A stretch of DNA of 64,000 nucleotides from Acidobacteriota bacterium (GTDB taxonomy: Bacteria; Acidobacteriota; Terriglobia; Acidiferrales; UBA7541), in contig JABCZF010000003.1 of assembly GCA_013289825.1 (NCBI GenBank), positions 124,001 to 188,000 on the forward strand, read 5' to 3'. The stretch's first letter is position 1. The number at the start of each line of letters is the position of its first letter. Shown in pieces: positions 32,931 through 40,905 of this stretch. Made by a program: the position numbers and the translations under genes. Under the pieces are notes generated by a model. That model was not told the DNA's origin. It worked only from the letters and a program-made list of their open reading frames with translations, and did not search any database.

Positions 32931-33883
32931 TTTCCTGCTTTCTCTTGCGAGGCGAACGCTGCTAGTTGGACGCGTTCGCCGTGCTCCTGGATGCTTGCCA
33001 TTACGCGGCTGGCCAGTTCTAGAGCCGCACGGCCAGCGGCTCCGTTGGTCGGCGGTTCGCGGCGGGTGCCGACCGCCTCCAGAAACGCCCCTAGTTTCGC
33101 ATGCCAAGACTCTACGTCGGGCGCCGGCAATTTTTCAAACGAAAACTCAGGCCGCGGTCGCGGCCGCGGCCGTCTTACGGCCACGCGAAGCGCATCGCGC
33201 CGCGCGTAATCAAGCGAAATGTACTCACGTTGTTGGAAAAACCTCATCTTACGCACGCGTTCGGTCGAAACCGGCTGGCCGTCACGTTAGCGACTGCGCC
33301 ACCCGCGAACTCCAGCCGTACATGCGCGATGTCCACTTTGTCCGTCAGCACGGGAATGCCCACGGTTTTCAATTCGGTCACCGGTTCCTTCACCAATGCC
33401 AGCAGGATGTCCAGGTCGTGGATCATCAGGTCATAAACGACTTCCACATCGAGACTGCGCGGAGTGAAAACTCCCAAGCGGTGCATCTCGAAAAAAAGCG
33501 GCCGATTGAGAATCGGCGCAACCGCCACTACCGCGGGGTTAAAGCGCTCGAGGTGGCCCACTTGGAAAATCCGCTTGTGCCGCCGCGCGGTTTCGAGAAG
33601 CGCATCCGCCTCCCGAAGACTAACGGCCATGGGCTTTTCAACCAGCACATCCAGACCGCTTCGAAGAAGTTGGCAACCCACTTCGGCGTGCGCGACAGTA
33701 GGCGCCGCTACGCTGACGGCATCCGCAAGCTCCGGGACTTCTCGAAGACTGCTAGCACCCAGGTCTGAAATTCCCTGGCGACGGCCTCCGCTCGAGCCTG
33801 ATCTCGATGGTAAACCCAACGAGCTCCGCGCCCTCCAGCTCGCGATACACGCGCGCATGGTTGCGCCCAAATTCTCCCGTTCC
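32927..33883 (-). pseudogene. Decayed Gfo/Idh oxidoreductase copy
   Basis: This is a duplicate of the intact gene at 35311-36312 and is no longer translatable. Its first 16 codons are missing: homology starts at GTGEFG and is joined to a miaA-start fragment reading MNPGISELPL. A frameshift follows the conserved GRNHARVYRELEGAELVG stretch. Further on the frame is restored (AVSVAAPTVAHAEVGCQLLR, then LDVLVEKPMAV). A one-base deletion near 33,270 (GAAACCGG against GAAACCCGG in the intact copy) shifts it again. The 3' part (MRKMRFFQQREYISLDYARR onward) is still well preserved. Confidence 0.88.
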
Positions 33884-33889
33884 GAAATG

Positions 33890-36264
33890 AGCGGAAGTTC
33901 AGATATGCCAGGATTCATGGAAACAGAATATGCCAAGCGCGGACTGCCGAGAACTGCCGGCGGACGAGCTTCACTTATAAGCGTCTTCGATCGGCAAATT
34001 GTACAAAAACATGATGCGGATCTCGATAGACGGTCCGGGGAAAGCCGACGGCAAAGGTTCGAACGGATTCGACGAACGGATGGCGGAGATCGCCGCGCGG
34101 TCCAACGGCTCTTTCCCGGAGCCCATTTCCCGTGATGGGTCGTCGTTCGGAACGCTGCCGTTCGCCATGATTTTAAATCTAAGCAAAACGCGGCCACGTT
34201 CTCCGAGCAGCGCCGACTGCGGCATCACCGCGTACCAATTCCGGCGTACGTTTTCCAGCATGCGATGCATGTAGTCGTCGAAATCTACGCCTTGCAAGTC
34301 CGTCAAAATTTCGTAGCCGTTCCCAAACGACCCCTGCCCATGCCCTGGTGGACCACCCCCGGGAGAGCCGCTCGCCCGTGGCCCTGGCCCGGTGATCGCG
34401 CCGCTTTTGCCGCCGGAACTCGGCGCCTTTAGGGCCTCTTGTATGGAATCCGCGACCGAGGGCGCTTTCGGCAACACCAGCCCGTGCTGCGGCTTGGGCA
34501 TGTCCGGAGTATCCAGTTTCAGCGGCGCTTTAGGGGGATCCGTCTTGGGCGTGGGCGCTTCCACTTCGCGCGGCGTCACCTGTATTTTCGGTGCCGGAGC
34601 ATCCGGCAACTCTCTCTTGGGAGGCTCCGGCCTCGGCGCCGGCTGAGGAACGGGAGGAGCCACTTTATTGATTACGCGCGGATCCACATGCACGGCGGGT
34701 GGCTGCGCCGGTCGAGGCTCAGGTTTTGGCTTAGGCGCGTACGAACTCTCCGGCGGAATCCACGTCAATTGCCGGTTGGCTAGTTCAATCTCCTGCTGCG
34801 TCGGGACGTGAGGCGGAAAAAGCTTTGCCTGGAGCAGAATGGCCGCAATCATCACGATGTGAAACACCACGGACGAAACGCGCGTGATCAAATCCCATTT
34901 TGTTTTTTCTTCTGTTTGCGGCTTGGTCAGAAGATTCACTTCGCCGGTCATGAACACGTCGAGATCGACCAGATCCCCCGGAGGAATCAAAGGTCCATCC
35001 GTTCTTTCCGGAGGCGCTGCGCCCTGCGGCACGGCGATGCGCTCGTCCATGTCTGTCGGTTGGACGGGAGTCGCATGGTTTTCCTCGACGTTGTAGGCTT
35101 CCTGGTTCACGTCGCGCGGAACAACGACGCGCGCGGCAATCGACTCCAGAGGGAGCGACCTGGGAATGTTCGATTTCCCGTCCAGCACCACGATCGGCAG
35201 CATCGCCGGAACGAGCGTGCGCTCATCTAGCGTGGTCGGACGCCTCCGCTGCGAAGGTGGCGCATCCTTGGCCGGCGGACGGGAACCAAGCGGCACCAGA
35301 GTCCGGGGTATCATTTTCCTGCTTTCTCTTGCGAGGCGAACGCTGCTGGTTGGACCCGTTCGCCGTGCTCCTGGATGCTTGCCATTACGCGGCTGGCCAG
35401 TTCTAGAGCCGCACGGCCAGCGGCTCCGTTGGTCGGCGGCTCGCGGCGGGTGCCGACCGCCTCCAGAAACGCCTCTAGTTCCGCATGCAAAGGCTCTACG
35501 TCGGGCGCCGGCAGTTTTTCGAACGAAAATTCGGGCTGCGGTCCGGGCCGCTTCACTGCGACGCGCAGAGCGTCGCGACGCGCGTAATCGAGCGAAATGT
35601 ATTCGTGCTGTTGGAAAAATCGCATCTTACGAACCCGTTCCGTCGAAACCCGGCTGGCGGTTACATTGGCCACAGCGCCGCCCGCGAATTCCAGCCGCAC
35701 ATGAGCGATATCCACCTTGTCGGTCAGCACGGGAATGCCCACGGCTTTCAATTCGGTCACCGGCTCTTTGACGAGCGCCAGCAGAATGTCCAGATCGTGG
35801 ATCATCACGTCATAAACCACTTCCACATCGAGACTGCGCGGAGTGAAAACTCCCAAGCGGTGTACCTCGAAAAAAAGCGGCCGATTGAGAATCGGCGCAA
35901 CCGCCACTACGGCGGGGTTAAAGCGTTCGACGTGGCCCACCTGTAAAATCCGCTTGTGCCGGCGCGCCGCATCGAGCAGCGCATCCGCCTCCGCGAGATT
36001 CACGGCCATGGGCTTTTCGACCAGCACGTCGAGTCCGCTTTCAAGCAGCCGGCAACCCACTTCGGCGTGCGCGACTGTTGGCACCGCTACGCTGACCGCT
36101 TCGGCATGCTCTCGTAGTTCTTCGAGGCTGCGCAGCACGCTAGTCTGAAATTCTAGCGCGACGGCTTCTGCCCGAGCCTGATCTCGGTCGTAAACGCCAA
36201 CGAGTTCCGAACCCTCCAGCTCGCGATACACTCGCGCGTGGTTGCGGCCAAACTCTCCCGTTCC
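33890..36264. repeat. Tandem duplication, right copy
   Basis: Right unit of the duplication. It starts with a stray copy of the miaA 5' end (33890 to about 33943), continues with the second tonB gene and ends inside codon 16-17 of the intact Gfo/Idh gene. The homology breakpoints between the two units leave only about six bases (33884-33889) unassigned, so the units abut. Confidence 0.9.
33971..35314 (-). CDS. TonB-type energy transducer, copy 2
   Basis: A 447-residue paralogue of copy 1 with the same plan: long cytoplasmic N-terminus, one membrane span near 148-170, Pro/Lys spacer and TonB C-terminal domain. The domain here reads VDFDDYMHRMLENVRRNWYA, then GRVLLRFKIMANGSVPNDDP and ends FLYNLPIEDAYK, about half different from copy 1. 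The linker is Gly/Pro/His-rich (GPRASGSPGGGPPGHGQGSF). Its ATG overlaps the stop of the intact Gfo/Idh gene (ATGA), so it belongs to the lpx operon. Both copies keep all features needed for function. Confidence 0.92.
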   Translation of the reverse strand: MIPRTLVPLGSRPPAKDAPPSQRRRPTTLDERTLVPAMLPIVVLDGKSNIPRSLPLESIAARVVVPRDVNQEAYNVEENHATPVQPTDMDERIAVPQGAAPPERTDGPLIPPGDLVDLDVFMTGEVNLLTKPQTEEKTKWDLITRVSSVVFHIVMIAAILLQAKLFPPHVPTQQEIELANRQLTWIPPESSYAPKPKPEPRPAQPPAVHVDPRVINKVAPPVPQPAPRPEPPKRELPDAPAPKIQVTPREVEAPTPKTDPPKAPLKLDTPDMPKPQHGLVLPKAPSVADSIQEALKAPSSGGKSGAITGPGPRASGSPGGGPPGHGQGSFGNGYEILTDLQGVDFDDYMHRMLENVRRNWYAVMPQSALLGERGRVLLRFKIMANGSVPNDDPSREMGSGKEPLDRAAISAIRSSNPFEPLPSAFPGPSIEIRIMFLYNLPIEDAYK

Positions 36265-36312
36265 AACGACGGCGGTGCGGATTTTCCGCGTTTCTTGTCC
36301 TCCGCCGCTCAT
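35311..36312 (-). CDS. Gfo/Idh-family NAD(P)-dependent sugar oxidoreductase
   Basis: A 333-residue dehydrogenase of the Gfo/Idh/MocA family. The Rossmann motif is AVVGTGEFGRNHARVY (about 14-29). VPTVAHAEVGCRLLESGLDV leads into the conserved LVEKPMAVNLAEAD with the catalytic-region E-K-P. HVERFNPAVVA and MIHDLDILLAL belong to the substrate domain. It lies between lpxI and tonB with four-base overlaps on both sides. This position suggests a role in lipid A sugar chemistry: GnnA, which oxidises UDP-GlcNAc at C3 before amination by GnnB, is a Gfo/Idh enzyme encoded beside lpxA in some bacteria. No GnnB-like aminotransferase is in the window, so the assignment is tentative. Confidence 0.9.
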   Translation of the reverse strand: MSGGGQETRKIRTAVVGTGEFGRNHARVYRELEGSELVGVYDRDQARAEAVALEFQTSVLRSLEELREHAEAVSVAVPTVAHAEVGCRLLESGLDVLVEKPMAVNLAEADALLDAARRHKRILQVGHVERFNPAVVAVAPILNRPLFFEVHRLGVFTPRSLDVEVVYDVMIHDLDILLALVKEPVTELKAVGIPVLTDKVDIAHVRLEFAGGAVANVTASRVSTERVRKMRFFQQHEYISLDYARRDALRVAVKRPGPQPEFSFEKLPAPDVEPLHAELEAFLEAVGTRREPPTNGAAGRAALELASRVMASIQEHGERVQPAAFASQEKAGK

Positions 36313-37187
36313 TTGTTGTTGATTCCCCCTGAAGCGCTCTTCGGTTCCGCAACCATAGCCGGCGCAAACGCCTGAATGGCGATGCCCGCCGAGTCAGCCA
36401 GTTCAATCAGTTTTTGACGGTCAAACAGCAAGGTGCGGCCCGCATCCACCGCCAGGGCCGTGGCGCGGGAACTCTTCATCTGTTCGATGGTTGGCAAACC
36501 GACCACGGGTACATCGAAGCGCATGTCCTGGCGCGGTTTGCTGACTTTCACGACTACCAGGGGTTTTCCGCCGACGATACGCGCCGCGCGCGAGATGGTT
36601 TCGTCCGTTCCTTCCATGGCTTCTACGGCGATGCAGGCTTGGTCCGAAATCACCACCGTTTGCCCGATGTCCATACCCGCGATGTGCCTCGCGACGCTAT
36701 ACCCGTAGGCAATGTCGGCCGTTTCTTGCTCGTTGGGGGCCCTGCGCGTCAGCACCCCCGGCTCGGGCAAAAGTGGCTTCAGGAACAGCGTCGAGTCCAC
36801 CAGTTGAATCCCTTCATCCTCGAGAACGCGCGCGATTCCGCCGATCAGCGCATCGGTGCTCTTGCGCGGAAGCGAGAAGAGCAGCTTGGCCAGTTTCCAG
36901 TCGGGCCGGATCGCGCTGAAAATCTTGTTGTGCTTCACCTGCCCGGCCATCACCGCCTGCGTAACGCCTTCCTTGTGCATCAGGTCGATGGCCTTGCTCA
37001 ATTCGCCGAGGCTCACCCAATGCAGGCGCTTGGCGCTCTTTTCCAATTCGGGCGAGGCTTCTTCTTTCAGGGCAATCACCGTCATTTCGATTCCCTGGCT
37101 GCGCGCACCTTCCAGCACCAGAAACGGAAAGCGCCCGTTCCCGGCAATCAGTCCCCATCCTGTCGTGTTGCTGATAGCATCCGGCAT
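36309..37187 (-). CDS. lpxI: UDP-2,3-diacylglucosamine pyrophosphatase LpxI
   Basis: A 292-residue LpxI-type hydrolase that forms lipid X in lipid A synthesis, replacing LpxH in many bacteria. It starts near GWGLIAGNGRFPFLVLEGAR. It contains GELSKAIDLMHKEGVTQAVM, GQVKHNKIFSAIRPDWKLAK, LEDEGIQLVDSTLFLKPLLP and the C-terminal DQACIAVEAMEGTDETISRA with KVSKPRQDMRFDVPVVGLPT. All fit LpxI (former DUF1009). The ATG at 37187 is chosen over a TTG seven codons earlier. It follows lpxA by 24 bases and overlaps the Gfo/Idh start. Confidence 0.94.
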   Translation of the reverse strand: MPDAISNTTGWGLIAGNGRFPFLVLEGARSQGIEMTVIALKEEASPELEKSAKRLHWVSLGELSKAIDLMHKEGVTQAVMAGQVKHNKIFSAIRPDWKLAKLLFSLPRKSTDALIGGIARVLEDEGIQLVDSTLFLKPLLPEPGVLTRRAPNEQETADIAYGYSVARHIAGMDIGQTVVISDQACIAVEAMEGTDETISRAARIVGGKPLVVVKVSKPRQDMRFDVPVVGLPTIEQMKSSRATALAVDAGRTLLFDRQKLIELADSAGIAIQAFAPAMVAEPKSASGGINNK

Positions 37188-37211
37188 GGCATGAACGGTG
37201 GGCGGCAACGC

Positions 37212-37997
37212 TTACTTCACGATTCCGCGCTCGGCAGTCTCTATAAATCGGATAAGTTCCTCGACATCGTCAGAGCCTTGCAGTTTCGCTCGCATCGCGG
37301 CGAGGGCTTGCGTGGTATTCATCTTCGAGCGGCTCAGCAAACGAAAAGCGCGATCGAGCGCCTGCAAACGCTCTTTCGAAAAACCTCTGCGCTCCAGCCC
37401 GATGGTGTTGACGCCATAGCTCTTGGTCTCACGTTCCGTCACCACGCGCGAAAACGGCGGCACGTCCTGCACAATCACCGTCGAAGCCCCAACATAAGCG
37501 TAACGGCCCACGCGGCAATACTGGTGCACCACGGAGAACGAACCAACGGTAGCAAAATCCTCTATGGCCACATGCCCCGCCAGCGTCGCGCCATTCACAA
37601 ACAACGTTTGATTGCCAACCTGATCGTCGTGTCCTACGTGCGAGTAAGCCAGAAAAAAGTTTTCGTTGCCAACCCGCGTGAGGCCCCCGCCCTTTTGCGT
37701 GCCCCGGCTGATGGTGACGTACTCACGAAAAATATTTCCGTCACCCACAAGCAGCTCGGTCCGCTCACCGTGATAGGTATAATCCTGCGGATCACCGCCG
37801 ACCGCGCAGAACGAATAGAACACATTGTTGCGGCCGTACTTCGCGGGCCCGCCGACAGTGGCATGAGGGTGAAGTAGGCAACCCTCGCCGAGCTCCACGT
37901 CGTCGCCCACCATCGCGTAAGCCCCCACCTTCACTCCAGGGCCCAGCTTCGCGCTCGAAGCCACGACTGCCTGCGGATGAATCTCCGGCCTGCTCAT
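37212..37997 (-). CDS. lpxA: Acyl-ACP-UDP-N-acetylglucosamine O-acyltransferase
   Basis: A 261-residue left-handed beta-helix enzyme doing the first step of lipid A synthesis. It begins IHPQAVVASSAKLGPGVKVG with clear hexapeptide repeats. The catalytic His region FFLAYSHVGHDDQVGNQTLF is near 118-137, with FREYVTISRGTQKGGGLTRV before it and YCRVGRYAYVGASTVIVQDV after it. The C-terminal helical region is typical (NTIGLERRGFSKERLQALDR). It overlaps fabZ by four bases (ATGA). Whether it prefers UDP-GlcNAc or the 3-amino sugar cannot be decided by eye. Confidence 0.97.
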   Translation of the reverse strand: MSRPEIHPQAVVASSAKLGPGVKVGAYAMVGDDVELGEGCLLHPHATVGGPAKYGRNNVFYSFCAVGGDPQDYTYHGERTELLVGDGNIFREYVTISRGTQKGGGLTRVGNENFFLAYSHVGHDDQVGNQTLFVNGATLAGHVAIEDFATVGSFSVVHQYCRVGRYAYVGASTVIVQDVPPFSRVVTERETKSYGVNTIGLERRGFSKERLQALDRAFRLLSRSKMNTTQALAAMRAKLQGSDDVEELIRFIETAERGIVK

Positions 37998-38461
37998 TTC
38001 GCGGGTTCTTCCACCTTAGTGCCAAACTCGCGATCCACCATCTTGCACATCAGCGTCGCTTCTGCAGCCAACTGCCCGTTTACCGTGGCCTTGCCGTCGA
38101 GCTTGCAGAAGTCGCCCCGCCACGAAATCACTTTGACCTCCAGCCGCAACTGGTCGCCAGGCAGCACCGGCCGGCGAAATCGCGCGCCATCCACAGCCAC
38201 GAAATACAGCAGCTTGTTGTCACGGTCCGGAATCTCCAGCAGGAGCAGCAACCCGCCCGTCTGCGCCATCGCTTCGATGATCAACACTCCCGGCATGATG
38301 GGCTTGCCCGGAAAGTGACCTTGAAAATGCGATTCATTGATGCTTACGTTTTTGACGCCGACAATATACTTCAGTCGTTCCATTTCCAGGATCGCGTCCA
38401 CCATCAGAAACGGATAACGGTGCGGCAAAATCTTCTGAATCTCCACTGCGTCGAGTATCAT
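37994..38461 (-). CDS. fabZ: 3-hydroxyacyl-ACP dehydratase FabZ
   Basis: A 155-residue hot-dog-fold dehydratase of fatty-acid synthesis. ILPHRYPFLMVDAILEME opens the domain. The catalytic His lies in ESHFQGHFPGKPIMPGVLII and the Glu in EAMAQTGGLLL. VAVDGARFRRPVLPGDQLRL and GKATVNGQLAAEATLMCKMV complete it. The ATG at 38461 gives the expected length. It is the first gene of the lpx transcription unit; balance between fatty-acid and lipid A synthesis from 3-hydroxyacyl-ACP explains the pairing with lpxA. Confidence 0.96.
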   Translation of the reverse strand: MILDAVEIQKILPHRYPFLMVDAILEMERLKYIVGVKNVSINESHFQGHFPGKPIMPGVLIIEAMAQTGGLLLLLEIPDRDNKLLYFVAVDGARFRRPVLPGDQLRLEVKVISWRGDFCKLDGKATVNGQLAAEATLMCKMVDREFGTKVEEPAK

Positions 38462-38462
38462 C

Positions 38463-38795
38463 CGTGCTCCCCATCGCGCCACAGATCCTTACAGCGGCGC
38501 CTCACTGTTCCCCGGCAAACCCCCTATTATATGCGAACCCAAGGCTACTGCGCTCTCCTTCGCGCCGCTCCCCGTCGAAGCGCAAGAACCAGCGTCCATT
38601 CGCAGTGCGCCGGACTTCAACACCAGTTTTGATGGTCCGTTGTATTACACCCACGAGATTACACCTGCCGATTTGGTCGGCCGCACACTCTGGGAGCTAG
38701 CCCTTCTGCGCAACACCATCGTTCGCGATGGCAGCCAGGCGTACCCCGACGTCGCCAAGCTGCGACAAAGTTTCGGGAGCGTTAGTCAATACTAG
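38463..38795 (+). pseudogene. Remnant of a YARHG-like domain protein
   Basis: A plus-strand frame without a usable start codon reads into protein-like sequence: FNTSFDGPLYYTHEITPADL, then VGRTLWELALLRNTIVRDGS and ends SFGSVSQY before a TAG at 38793-38795. The T-x-x-E-L-x-x-L-R-N-x-I pattern recalls YARHG-type domains of secreted proteins. A signal peptide and start could not be found, and the upstream part overlaps the fabZ start on the other strand. It is most simply the end of a broken gene. Confidence 0.4.
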
Positions 38796-38872
38796 TTTTC
38801 TTTCCGCTCGGCACTTGTTCCGATTCCGCGGCCGGACCTCTCAGATTGACAATTCCTAACGCGCCTTTCAGG

Positions 38873-39634
38873 ATGTCTTCGAGCGGTTTCAGGACCGGAT
38901 TCTTCGCAGTGCCCAAATTCACATCGCCGCCAATCCACAGACAGACCTCCCTAGAGCTACTACTCTCGCTAGCACTCCGGAGCGCGATCGTCGCGATGAC
39001 GCTGATGGCTGCCACCGCCGCCGAGAGCCCCGAAAGTCTCCGCATCGTTGACCAGCCCATCCCCTTTGACAAGGAACGTATCCGGCTCACTCTTGAATAC
39101 ATCCACAAGCACTACGCGACGGATGCCGAAGATATCACCATCACACCGCAGGCCATCGTTCTGCACTACACGGTAACGCCTACCTTTGACGCAACGTGGA
39201 CCTATTTTAGCCACACGCGCATCGAAGCGGCTCGTCCGGAGCTTCAACGCGAAGGGGAGCTCAACGTCTCCGCTCACTTTCTGGTCGATCGTGATGGCAC
39301 AATCTATCGGCTCATGCCCGAAACGTGGATGGCGCGGCACTGCATAGGCTTGAACCGCGTGGCCATCGGCATCGAGAACGTGGGTGATGGCGAAAAATAC
39401 CCGCTCACCGATCGCCAGGTGGAGGCTAACGCATCCCTAGTCCGTTACTTAGCCGGAAAATATTCGGTCGCTTATTTGCTCGGCCACAACGAATATCGCC
39501 GCATGGAGAAAACTCCTCTCTTTCTGGAACTTGTCCCGGGTTACCGGACCCGAAAGTCGGATCCTGGCGACGAGTTCCTGCGGCGCGTGCGCGAGAGACT
39601 TACCGATCTGCATCTAAGGGCCCCTCCGCTTTAA
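38873..39634 (+). CDS. N-acetylmuramoyl-L-alanine amidase (Amidase_2)
   Basis: A zinc amidase of about 253 residues that would cleave the lactyl-peptide bond in peptidoglycan. The domain holds AIVLHYTVTPTFDATWTYF with the first zinc His, SAHFLVDRDGTIYRLMPE, MARHCIGLNRVAIGIENVGD and VAYLLGHNEYRRM; a further ligand probably lies in RTRKSDPGDEFLRR. A hydrophobic stretch near residues 30-50 (LLSLALRSAIVAMTLMAATA) acts as signal or anchor. The start is uncertain: ATG at 38873 is used, a TTG at 38846 and an ATG at 38996 are alternatives. The only plus-strand gene between the lpx unit and the M20 peptidase. Confidence 0.88.
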   Translation: MSSSGFRTGFFAVPKFTSPPIHRQTSLELLLSLALRSAIVAMTLMAATAAESPESLRIVDQPIPFDKERIRLTLEYIHKHYATDAEDITITPQAIVLHYTVTPTFDATWTYFSHTRIEAARPELQREGELNVSAHFLVDRDGTIYRLMPETWMARHCIGLNRVAIGIENVGDGEKYPLTDRQVEANASLVRYLAGKYSVAYLLGHNEYRRMEKTPLFLELVPGYRTRKSDPGDEFLRRVRERLTDLHLRAPPL

Positions 39635-39723
39635 TGTGCTCTCGCCCACCGAAGTTGGCGCTCTTCCTGCGCGCGGCCTCGATCATTGCCGCCTGAGCCG
39701 CACATTGTTAGCATGTCCCGGCC

Positions 39724-40881
39724 ATGCCGGATACCAACTACCCCAAGGAATACTTGCGCCTCCTAAAAAACCGTTTGCCGGAGATGCTCTCCACGCTCCA
39801 GAGGCTGGTCCTTGCGGAATCTCCCAGCCTAGAAAAAGCTCCCGCCGACCGTTGCTGCGACCTACTCGCCGCGGAATGGCAGAAGCGCGGCGCGAGCGTC
39901 AAACGAATCCCGCAGAAACTCCGCGGCGACCAGCTTCGCGCCACTTGGTGGCCCGAGAAATCGCGGCCCGTGGGTCAATTCCTCGTGCTCGGCCACTACG
40001 ACACGGTCTATTCCTCGGGCGCTCTCGCCAAGATACCTTTCCGTGTCTCTCGCGGAAAAGCCTATGGTCCCGGCATCTTCGATATGAAAGCCGGCCTCAC
40101 GCAGGCCCTCTTCGCCCTCGAAACTCTGCAGCAAACGAAAGCCCCGCTGCGCCACCGCTTGGTCTTTCTGTGCACCTCCGACGAGGAGATCGGCAGCGAC
40201 GCCGCGCGAAAACTTATCGAAACAGAAGCCCGCCGCAGCGAAGCCGTTTTCGTCCTCGAACCTTCGCTCGGGCCACGCGGATTGATCAAGACTTCTCGCA
40301 AAGGCGTAGGCGAGGCCGAACTCATCGTCCATGGCCGCGCTTCCCATGCAGGCCTCGAGCCTCAGGAAGGCGTCAACGCGATTCACGAGCTGGCGCGGCA
40401 GCTCACCAGCATCCAGGAATGGAACGACCTGCGCCGCGGTGTGACTGTCAACGCCGACATCATCGAAGGCGGCACGCGCGTAAATGTCATTGCGGAACGC
40501 GCCCGCGCCGTGCTCGATCTTCGCGCGCTGCGCGTCACGGACATGCGCCGCCTAGAGCGCAAACTACACGCGCTCCGTCCGATTCTACCCGGCACGAAGC
40601 TTGAGGTTCGTGGGGGCTTCAATCGCGCTCCACTCGAACGCAAATGCAGCGCCGCACTGTTCGCCAAAGCCAAGGCCCGGGCCGCCGAAATGGGCCTGTC
40701 TCTGGGAGAATGCACCGCCGGAGGCGGCTCTGACGGCAACCTCACCGCCGCACTGGGGGTCCCCACCCTCGACGGCCTCGGCGCCGTCGGTCATGGCGCT
40801 CACTCGGCCAACGAACACATCATTATCGACACCATGCCCGCCCGCGCCGCGCTTCTAGCGGCTTTGCTGCTTCCCTCCTGA
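39724..40881 (+). CDS. M20-family metallopeptidase
   Basis: A 385-residue di-zinc peptidase of the M20 family (glutamate carboxypeptidase-like). Metal ligands are recognisable in order: His in LVLGHYDTVYSSG, bridging Asp in YGPGIFDMKAGLTQAL, the Glu pair in LCTSDEEIGSDAARK, and the C-terminal His in GAVGHGAHSANEHI. The dimerisation insert includes IVHGRASHAGLEPQEGVNAI. No signal peptide, so it acts in the cytoplasm. It stands 89 bases after the amidase; a joint role in recycling wall peptides is possible but not shown. Confidence 0.93.
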   Translation: MPDTNYPKEYLRLLKNRLPEMLSTLQRLVLAESPSLEKAPADRCCDLLAAEWQKRGASVKRIPQKLRGDQLRATWWPEKSRPVGQFLVLGHYDTVYSSGALAKIPFRVSRGKAYGPGIFDMKAGLTQALFALETLQQTKAPLRHRLVFLCTSDEEIGSDAARKLIETEARRSEAVFVLEPSLGPRGLIKTSRKGVGEAELIVHGRASHAGLEPQEGVNAIHELARQLTSIQEWNDLRRGVTVNADIIEGGTRVNVIAERARAVLDLRALRVTDMRRLERKLHALRPILPGTKLEVRGGFNRAPLERKCSAALFAKAKARAAEMGLSLGECTAGGGSDGNLTAALGVPTLDGLGAVGHGAHSANEHIIIDTMPARAALLAALLLPS

Positions 40882-40905
40882 AGAGCCTTGAAGGCTGCGG
40901 TGCGA

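Larger units (their letters stand above)
31467..33883. repeat. Tandem duplication, left copy
   Basis: Left unit of a direct duplication of about 2.4 kb. It contains the miaA 5' end, one tonB gene and a decayed Gfo/Idh gene. It is homologous to 33890-36264 with an offset of 2,381-2,423 bases; the offset changes where the tonB 3' parts and their downstream spacers differ in length. Identity is uneven along the unit. Confidence 0.9.
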
